A DNA stretch of 19,368 bases from assembly GCA_038236965.1 (NCBI GenBank), contig JBBRZF010000054.1, forward strand, positions 1 to 19,368, given 5' to 3'. Positions within the stretch are counted from its first letter, which is position 1, and each line of letters opens with the position of its first letter. The translations under genes were made by a program, and so were the position numbers. Positions 14,556-19,368 of this stretch are shown piece by piece. Below the pieces are notes generated by a model, which ran no database searches, had not been told where the DNA came from, and worked only from the letters and a program-made list of their open reading frames with translations. The stretch is from JBBRZF01 sp038236965. Lineage in GTDB: Bacteria > Acidobacteriota > Terriglobia > Terriglobales > Acidobacteriaceae.

Positions 14556-14978
14556 TGAGCACCTTTGCGTAGTCCCCCCCTATCGCAATGGCTGTACCTA
14601 GGAACCCAGGGAGTGGTTGAGAGTTGCTGGGCAGAGGAGGATCGAGGAACTCGGAAGCAGAGCTGAAGTGCTGTGGGAGCAATGACTTGAAAGACTAAGT
14701 AAACAATGTCTGCCAAAAAAGCAGAGTTTCAGTCCAGAATAGCTGCGATGGGTGAGCCAATTGCACTTGTAAAAGGCACAGCAGTTCCGATAAACACGAG
14801 TTATGCCGAGGCGGTTGCAAGTCATAGTTAACTAGTTAGTTACGACGGTCAAAACGAGTCTGGCGCGGAGGTTGGGTATTTGCAGGGAAGTAGCACACCA
14901 CCTGTAGGTACTCGGCTGCTCAGAGAGATAATCCGCTTACATACTGGAAATCGGATCCACTGGGAGATCGAGTTTAGA
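14556..14978. other. Intergenic stretch without a recognisable gene
   Basis: Apart from the promoter at its left edge, the region holds a run of seven C residues (about 14574-14580) and short AT-richer segments, but no supported coding frame, tRNA or clear promoter for the gene at 14979. Confidence 0.55.
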
Positions 14979-15686
14979 ATGAAAAGCCGCACACCAGCAC
15001 TGATACTGTTTCTGATAGCGTTCGCAGCAATCGCCTTGTGGGCTCAAACTACGCGGCAGCCGACATCGAATGCGGGAGGCAGTACGCCATCGGCTTCGTC
15101 TGCGGTCAACGCATCGCCACAAAGTTCGCTACTCCGCATCCTGACACCGTTAACGGGCCAAAAGCTGGGAACGAACTTTACCCACGTACGCTTTGAAGTG
15201 ACGACACCGGCGGCGTCGGCGGGAACGCCGAATTTCCTGATCCAACTGGATGGGAACGAGCCGATACACACGACAGCGACCGAGTACGACTTCACGGGCC
15301 TGGCTCCGGGCGTACACAACGTTACGGTTACCCTGGTTGACGCGAACGATACGCCTATAGCTGGCGATCGCGCGATGGTTCCCTTCTCGGTGCCGCAGCT
15401 TGGCTCTGAACCTGGGACGACAACTCCGAAGCAGAGCGCTCCGGCAGTGGAGCCCGGCAGGGGTCGGCAACAGAGCCATCCGCAGGCAGAACCGCGCGAT
15501 ACCGGTGAGGGCGGCATCGCCTACGCGCAACCGCAGTTGCAGAATGCGGGCTTCGCTCCTCCGCCGAGTTTGAATGAAGACGATGACGGCAAGCTGCCGT
15601 CGGCGTCGAGCGCGCTGCCATTGCTGTCGGTGATAGGTTTCGGAGTGCTGCTGGGCGGGATTGCATCGGCCATGAAGACGCGGTAG
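14979..15686 (+). CDS. Exported protein with LPSAS-type C-terminal sorting tail
   Basis: A 235-residue secreted protein. Signal peptide 1-22 (MKSRTPALILFLIAFAAIALWA). A Ser/Thr-rich spacer (24-50) leads to a beta-rich, Ig-like domain (51-140: LRILTPLTGQKLGTNFTHVRFEV, YDFTGLAPGVHNVTVTLVDAND). Residues 141-205 are a Pro/Gln/Gly-rich, probably flexible linker ending in an acidic patch. The C terminus has LPSAS (206-210), a hydrophobic segment (213-231) and a short basic end (KTR): the three-part layout of a sortase substrate, with LPSAS resembling LPxT-type motifs. A sortase gene lies 533 bases downstream. Alternatively it is simply C-terminally membrane-anchored. ATG 14979 starts the signal peptide; the frame upstream has no support. 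Confidence 0.82.
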   Translation: MKSRTPALILFLIAFAAIALWAQTTRQPTSNAGGSTPSASSAVNASPQSSLLRILTPLTGQKLGTNFTHVRFEVTTPAASAGTPNFLIQLDGNEPIHTTATEYDFTGLAPGVHNVTVTLVDANDTPIAGDRAMVPFSVPQLGSEPGTTTPKQSAPAVEPGRGRQQSHPQAEPRDTGEGGIAYAQPQLQNAGFAPPPSLNEDDDGKLPSASSALPLLSVIGFGVLLGGIASAMKTR

Positions 15687-15737
15687 AGCATTCGCCACAG
15701 AGACGCCGCGAAGCCCGTTAATGACGGGCTTTTTTTG
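15687..15737 (+). repeat. Reduced gene-end repeat element with terminator, copy 3
   Basis: Directly after the stop codon comes GCATTCGCCACAGAGACG, a short relative of the start of the 6004 and 18034 elements, followed at once by the AAGCCCGT terminator. Confidence 0.6.
15711..15737 (+). terminator. Intrinsic terminator of the sortase-substrate gene
   Basis: AAGCCCGT (15711-15718) pairs perfectly with ACGGGCTT (15724-15731) around TAATG, followed by a run of T residues to 15736. Confidence 0.92.
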
Positions 15738-15813
15738 TGAATGGGAAGAACCATTTTCTCTGCGGATGCGGCGAGCGTGGAATGGTTTTCTGGAACAGAG
15801 TAGTGGCATATCT

Positions 15814-16063
15814 CAGCCGTGCCTCCGGCACTTGAAATCATGGTCTGAGGTTACCCCGCGCTTCGTGCGGGGCTAGGATCAGCCGTGCCTCCGGCACTGA
15901 AACCAAATGCTCATTACATGAGCTGCGAAGTGAATGCGCCGGGATTCAGCCGTGCCTGCGGCACTGAAAACAACTGCTCGTTGCCGACTTGACAGCATGA
16001 GCTACTCATTCTTCGTTGTGAATCTGAGCCGTGCCTGCGGCACTGAAACCAACTGCTCATTGC
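15814..16063. repeat. Array of four palindromic repeats
   Basis: The core [CG]AGCCGTGCCTSCGGCACT occurs at 15814, 15880, 15947 and 16026 (start spacings 66, 67 and 79). It contains the palindrome GTGCC-TSC-GGCAC. The last three copies extend to 38 bases, ending in a close match to GAAACCAACTGCTCATTGC (15880-15917, 15947-15984, 16026-16063). Copy 1 lacks that tail. Between copies 1 and 2 is a hairpin CCCCGC (15854-15859)/GCGGGG (15867-15872). The remaining sequence of 15738-16219 holds no supported gene. Confidence 0.85.
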
Positions 16064-16219
16064 AAACATGGTGAACAAACCGGGACCAAGAAAAACCCTT
16101 TCTGGAAGCAGTTGTTGGGGCGGGAGCTTTCGATTTCGTGTTCTGGAGGTGAGGGAGCGTGCATCTTACGAATGCGGGATAGGTTTGTTGTCTAAGTTGA
16201 GGGCGAGGGATTGAGAGAT

Positions 16220-16873
16220 ATGGGATTGTTGCCTCCGAAGGTGCATCGCTACCTGCCGACAACTCTGATCGTGATCGGGTTGGTGCTGCTGGGCTATGTG
16301 GGTTCGGAGTACGGCCAGATGTTCTGGGAACAGCATCAGTTGCAAAGGCGCTGGCAATCGCAACAGCAAAGACAAGGTCAGCAACCTGCGAGCGGGCAGT
16401 CTGTCGGAGATGATGGGCTGACGAGATTGAGCATCCCGAAGATCGACCTTTCTGCGGTGGTGGTGGAGGGCACGAATCGCAAGAGTCTGCTGCTGGGGCC
16501 GGGCCATATGGAAATGACGGCCGCTCCGGGCGAACTCGGCAACGCGGTCATCACGGCGCATCGCGATACTTTCTTCCGGCACATCTATGAGTTGTCGAAA
16601 GGCGACCAGTTGGTGGTGCAACGGAATGGAAAGATATTTAAGTACGAAGTGACGGGAAAGAAAGTCGTACAGCCGACGGATGTATCGGTGATCAAGAACT
16701 CGGACGATAGCCGGCTGACGCTGATCACGTGCTATCCGACGTACTACATCGGTCCGGCGCCGGAACGGCTGGTAGTCTTCTCGAAACTGGTGGAAGGCGT
16801 GGCGCTGAAACCGAAGAGGACTCCGGTGGACGCGGCAGAGTTGCCGAAAGACGATTCAAGCGCGGCGCGGTAA
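16220..16873 (+). CDS. Sortase, class D-like
   Basis: A 217-residue membrane-bound cysteine transpeptidase. One N-terminal membrane span (about 13-28: TTLIVIGLVLLGYVGS) is followed by a Gln-rich linker (36-60) and the sortase beta-barrel (68-190). The catalytic triad is visible: His114 in ITAHRDTFF, Cys171 in LTLITCYPT, and Arg183 in APERLVVF. SIPKIDLSAVVVEGT opens the domain as in class D enzymes. Sortases cut a sorting motif and join the protein to another molecule; in a diderm the acceptor is not established. The likely local substrate is the protein at 14979-15686. ATG 16220 is chosen for GAGGG (16205-16209) upstream; a TTG at 16211 would add only three residues. The last 25 residues are charged and outside the fold. 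Confidence 0.92.
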   Translation: MGLLPPKVHRYLPTTLIVIGLVLLGYVGSEYGQMFWEQHQLQRRWQSQQQRQGQQPASGQSVGDDGLTRLSIPKIDLSAVVVEGTNRKSLLLGPGHMEMTAAPGELGNAVITAHRDTFFRHIYELSKGDQLVVQRNGKIFKYEVTGKKVVQPTDVSVIKNSDDSRLTLITCYPTYYIGPAPERLVVFSKLVEGVALKPKRTPVDAAELPKDDSSAAR

Positions 16874-16879
16874 GAATCT

Positions 16880-16908
16880 TTCGCCACGGATTCAGGTGTC
16901 GCTAGAAT
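16880..16908 (+). promoter_or_regulatory. Possible promoter of the glycine oxidase gene
   Basis: TAGAAT (16903-16908) lies 6 bases before the GTG start. A weak TTCGCC (16880-16885) is 17 bases upstream. No Shine-Dalgarno sequence is seen and no thiamine riboswitch is apparent. Confidence 0.4.
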
Positions 16909-16914
16909 GGGTGT

Positions 16915-18027
16915 GTGAAAACTTACGACGCGATTTACGACACTATCGTTATCGGCGCGGGGCTCATTGGGCTGTCGCTGGCATTGAAACTGAAGCAGAA
17001 CGGCCTCACGGTACTGGTTGTGGAACGGACGGAGCCGGGGCGCGAAGCATCGCACGCGGCGGCGGGCATGATCGCGCATTGCGATCCGGATTCGGAGCCG
17101 CTGGTGTGGCCACTCTCCAACGCGGCGGGAAAGATGTTTCCGGCGTGGGTTGCGGAGTTGGAGGCGGAGTCCGGGTTGAAGGTGGATTTCCGGCGCGATG
17201 GCGTGATCGACTTCATCCCCGAAGGCGAGATGCCGCTCTTCCCCTCAGGCTCGATGGAGACCGAGCCGCGACCTCTGACGGAAGAACAGTTGCGCGAGTT
17301 GGAACCGGCGCTGGCGTTCCGTCCGAATGGATATCATCTTCCGGAAAATTTTGTCGATCCGCGACTGCTGCTGGACGCCGTGCTGGCGTGCGCGAAAAAG
17401 CGTGGCGTGGATTTGGTGACGGGCTCTCCGGTGGTTTCCGTGGAGAGCGAAGGCGGTCGCGCGACCGGCGTGCGTACCGAGCGCTCGCACTATGCGGCGA
17501 AGAATGTGGTGAACTGCGCAGGCGCGTGGGCGGAACAGATAGCTCCCGTGAAGTTGCCGACGCATCCGGTGAAGGGACAGGTTCTGTGCCTGGTGTTTCC
17601 GCGTGGAACTCCGGGAGCGGCGCATGAACCGCATCCGAAGGTTCGTCACGTAGTCCGCGCGCATGGCTTTTGCTACATTGTGCCGCGCAGCGATGGACGG
17701 CTGATCGTGGGCAGTACGCGCGAGAAGGTCGGCTTCGACAAGAATGTGGACGTCGATGTGATTCAGAGATTGCATCAGTCGGCGGCGATACTGCTGCCCG
17801 AGATCGGCGAGGCTCGGATACTGGAGACGTGGGCGGGATTGCGTCCGGGCTCGCCGGACGAGTTGCCGATCATGGGCGAGACGGAATTAAAAGGCTATTT
17901 CGCGGCGACGGGACACTATTGCGATGGCATCATGCTGGCGCCGGTGACGGCGGAGATCATGGGCGATGTGATCGAAGGACGCGAGCCGAAGTTCGATATA
18001 GGGGCGTTCTCGCCTCGGCGTTTCTAA
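16915..18027 (+). CDS. thiO: FAD-dependent glycine oxidase ThiO-like
   Basis: A 370-residue flavoenzyme of the D-amino-acid oxidase family. The FAD-binding GxGxxG is at 14-19 (VIGAGLIGLSLALKLKQNG), followed by VVERTEPGREASHAAAGMI, a close match to the ThiO signature. The C-terminal flavin-binding part reads AGLRPGSPDELPIMGE and ATGHYCDGIMLAPVTAEIM. ThiO oxidises glycine to the imine used to build the thiazole ring of thiamine, but other amine oxidases in this family look alike, and no thiS, thiG or thiE is nearby. GTG 16915 is the only reasonable start, placed just before the Rossmann strand. Confidence 0.8.
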   Translation: MKTYDAIYDTIVIGAGLIGLSLALKLKQNGLTVLVVERTEPGREASHAAAGMIAHCDPDSEPLVWPLSNAAGKMFPAWVAELEAESGLKVDFRRDGVIDFIPEGEMPLFPSGSMETEPRPLTEEQLRELEPALAFRPNGYHLPENFVDPRLLLDAVLACAKKRGVDLVTGSPVVSVESEGGRATGVRTERSHYAAKNVVNCAGAWAEQIAPVKLPTHPVKGQVLCLVFPRGTPGAAHEPHPKVRHVVRAHGFCYIVPRSDGRLIVGSTREKVGFDKNVDVDVIQRLHQSAAILLPEIGEARILETWAGLRPGSPDELPIMGETELKGYFAATGHYCDGIMLAPVTAEIMGDVIEGREPKFDIGAFSPRRF

Positions 18028-18033
18028 GGCAAG

Positions 18034-18194
18034 AACAGTCCACCACGGAGACACGGAGAAAACACAAATCGGGGGAAGAGCTCGATGGGAAGGGGTTTTC
18101 CTGGGGAGAGGTTTCTTTCACCACGAAGACACGAAGGCACGAAGAAGATCAAAAGCTATAAGGATGGAAAGGCCTGCTTGGAAGTGGGCCTTTT
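18034..18194 (+). repeat. Gene-end repeat element with terminator, copy 4 (after thiO)
   Basis: Begins AACAGTCCACCACGGAG, has CACGGAGA units, a spacer that contains TTCCTGG and GTTTCTTTCACC in the same order as 6004-6173, three tandem CACGAAGR units (18122-18145), AGATCAAAAGCTATAAGGAT and a terminator. It starts 7 bases after the thiO stop. Confidence 0.82.
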
Positions 18195-18196
18195 GT
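18169..18196 (+). terminator. Intrinsic terminator of thiO
   Basis: AAGGCC (18169-18174) pairs with GGCCTT (18187-18192), with wobble pairs extending inward, followed by TTTTGT. The stem differs from that of the other copies while the position in the repeat element is the same. Confidence 0.75.
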
Positions 18197-18237
18197 ATTG
18201 GAGAGGGAGTCTCTTTTCTCGCACGAGCAGTGCTGGA

Positions 18238-18268
18238 TTGGCTCGCGGGTAGTCCCGTGTTTTATACT
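18238..18268 (+). promoter_or_regulatory. Possible promoter of the M20 peptidase gene
   Basis: TTGGCT (18238-18243) and TATACT (18263-18268) are 19 bases apart, longer than ideal. The leader would be about 55 bases and carries a ribosome binding site near 18320. Confidence 0.4.
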
Positions 18269-18331
18269 GGACTGCTAGCCTGCAATTGATCTCGCAATCT
18301 GATACCTACCAAAGGAAGAAAGGATTCCCCC

Positions 18332-19368
18332 ATGTCCGCCACTGCGGTTGCGTTCGCAAAAGAAAACGAGAAGCGATTCATTGAAGAGTTGAAAGAGCTG
18401 TTGCGCATTCCGAGCATCAGCACCCTGGAAGAACACAAAGGCGACATCGAGAAGGCCGCGAAGTTCGTTGCCGATGAGTTGAAGCGCATAGGTTTCGAGA
18501 ATGTCCAGATCATCCCATCCGCGGGCCATCCTCTTATTTATGCCGACTGGCTACATGCGGCGGGCAAACCAACGGCACTGTGCTATGCGCATTACGATGT
18601 GCAGCCGGCCGAGCCGCTGGATGAATGGGTCACTCCTCCCTTCGAACCGACCGAGCGCAACAACAACATCTATGCGCGCGGCGCGGTCGATGACAAGGGT
18701 CAGTTGTGGATGGAAGTTAAGGCGTTCGAATCGATGTTCAAGGGCAACGGCGGGAAATTGCCCATCAACGTGAAGGTGATTTTCGAAGGCGAAGAAGAAG
18801 TTGGCGGCGAAGCCATCGCGAAATACATCGTGGAGCACGGCGACAAACTGAAGGCCGACTTCGCGCTGGTATGCGATACGGAACTGTTTGCGCCCGATCT
18901 TCCGACGCTGTGCGTTGGTCTGCGCGGACTCGTCTACACGGAACTGGAAGTGACGGGCGCGATGACCGATCTGCATAGCGGCATCTACGGCGGCGCGGCA
19001 CCGAATCCGCTGTTCGCGTTGTGCTCGATCATCGCCAAGCTGAAGGACGAGAATGGCAAGATCCTTATTCCAGGCTTCTACGACAAAGTGAAAGAGCCGA
19101 CGGCGGATGAGCTGAAGGCATGGAAGGCGCTTCCCTTCGACGAAGAACATTATCGGAAGACGGAAGTGGGCTCGAAGGAGTTGACGGGCGAGGCTGGATA
19201 CTCGGTGCTGTATCGCACATGGGCGCGTCCGACGCTGGAAGTTCACGGCATGCCGGGCGGCTTTGTGGGACAGGGCGCGAAGACGGTGATTCCGGGAAAG
19301 GCCTCGGCGAAGGTTTCCATGCGCCTGGTGCCGGACCAGAATCCCGACGAGATCCTGAAGAAGTTCAC
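18332..19368 (+). CDS. M20 family metallopeptidase (dipeptidase), 5' part
   Basis: The reading frame is open from ATG 18332 to the window edge, 345 codons, so the C terminus is missing. It matches M20 dipeptidases of the ArgE/DapE/CPG2 group: CYAHYDVQPAEP with His87 and Asp89, RGAVDDKGQ with Asp120 as bridging zinc ligand, FEGEEEVGG with the catalytic and ligand glutamates (about 153-154), VCDTELF with Asp182, and DLHSGIYGGAAPNP with His215 in the lid domain. These cytosolic enzymes hydrolyse small peptides using two zinc ions. The start has AAGGA at 18320-18324, 7 bases upstream. No other gene in the view is linked to it. Confidence 0.93.
   Translation, partial: MSATAVAFAKENEKRFIEELKELLRIPSISTLEEHKGDIEKAAKFVADELKRIGFENVQIIPSAGHPLIYADWLHAAGKPTALCYAHYDVQPAEPLDEWVTPPFEPTERNNNIYARGAVDDKGQLWMEVKAFESMFKGNGGKLPINVKVIFEGEEEVGGEAIAKYIVEHGDKLKADFALVCDTELFAPDLPTLCVGLRGLVYTELEVTGAMTDLHSGIYGGAAPNPLFALCSIIAKLKDENGKILIPGFYDKVKEPTADELKAWKALPFDEEHYRKTEVGSKELTGEAGYSVLYRTWARPTLEVHGMPGGFVGQGAKTVIPGKASAKVSMRLVPDQNPDEILKKF

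Noticed and set aside
15814..16063. CRISPR-like array
   Set aside because: Only four copies, first copy truncated, spacing uneven, repeats palindromic and the gaps partly similar to one another; no cas genes in the window.
16874..16914. Thiamine (TPP) riboswitch before thiO
   Set aside because: The spacer is only 41 bases long and has no THI-box-like CTGAGA motif; too short for the element.

Overview
The window looks like chromosomal DNA of a Gram-negative, motile bacterium, most likely an acidobacterium (Terriglobia-like). This is inferred from gene style: a Ser/Thr kinase with a FlgO/TolB-like module and TPR tail, a TolB-like propeller protein, a Rossmann-DUF2520 protein, a class-D-like sortase in a flagellated organism, and intergenic repeats of a kind common in acidobacterial DNA. 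It holds 15 protein-coding loci (two cut by the window edges, one split by a frameshift) and one tRNA. No insertion sequence, prophage, CRISPR array or integrase was seen.

Layout. 1-1029 is the 3' end of an S41 C-terminal processing protease. 1151-3819 is a tight forward operon: a PAS sensor with a degenerate GGDEF domain, then motA and motB, the flagellar stator. A TolB-like exported propeller protein (3914-5020) runs the other way and converges on motB. Next come tRNA-Ala(CGC) (5198-5273) and ribA (5335-5979). A Rossmann-DUF2520 protein (6221-7069, minus) is divergent from a Nudix hydrolase (7133-7768). A cold-shock protein (7941-8147) and a PolX-type DNA polymerase/PHP exonuclease (8234-10090) follow. 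The minus-strand kinase/TPR gene (10232-12635) is interrupted by a one-base frameshift near 11192. Two unrecognised single-span membrane proteins converge at 12884-13444 (+) and 13686-14495 (-). An exported protein with an LPSAS-type C-terminal sorting tail (14979-15686) and a sortase (16220-16873) probably form an enzyme-substrate pair, separated by a palindromic repeat array. The window ends with a ThiO-like glycine oxidase (16915-18027) and the 5' part of an M20 dipeptidase (18332 to the edge).

Themes. Most genes are housekeeping, so the unusual signal lies in intergenic DNA and gene boundaries. (1) Several forward genes (ribA, polX, thiO and, reduced, the sortase substrate) are followed at once by a related element built of CACGGAGA/CACGAAGR units and ending in an intrinsic terminator. 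(2) Many genes have a -10-like hexamer 6-9 bases before the start codon and no Shine-Dalgarno sequence, suggesting leaderless mRNAs; other genes (csp, the two orphan membrane proteins, M20) have good Shine-Dalgarno sites. (3) 15814-16063 carries four palindromic repeats between the sortase and its likely substrate. (4) A cysteine-rich PAS/degenerate GGDEF protein is co-transcribed with the flagellar stator genes.
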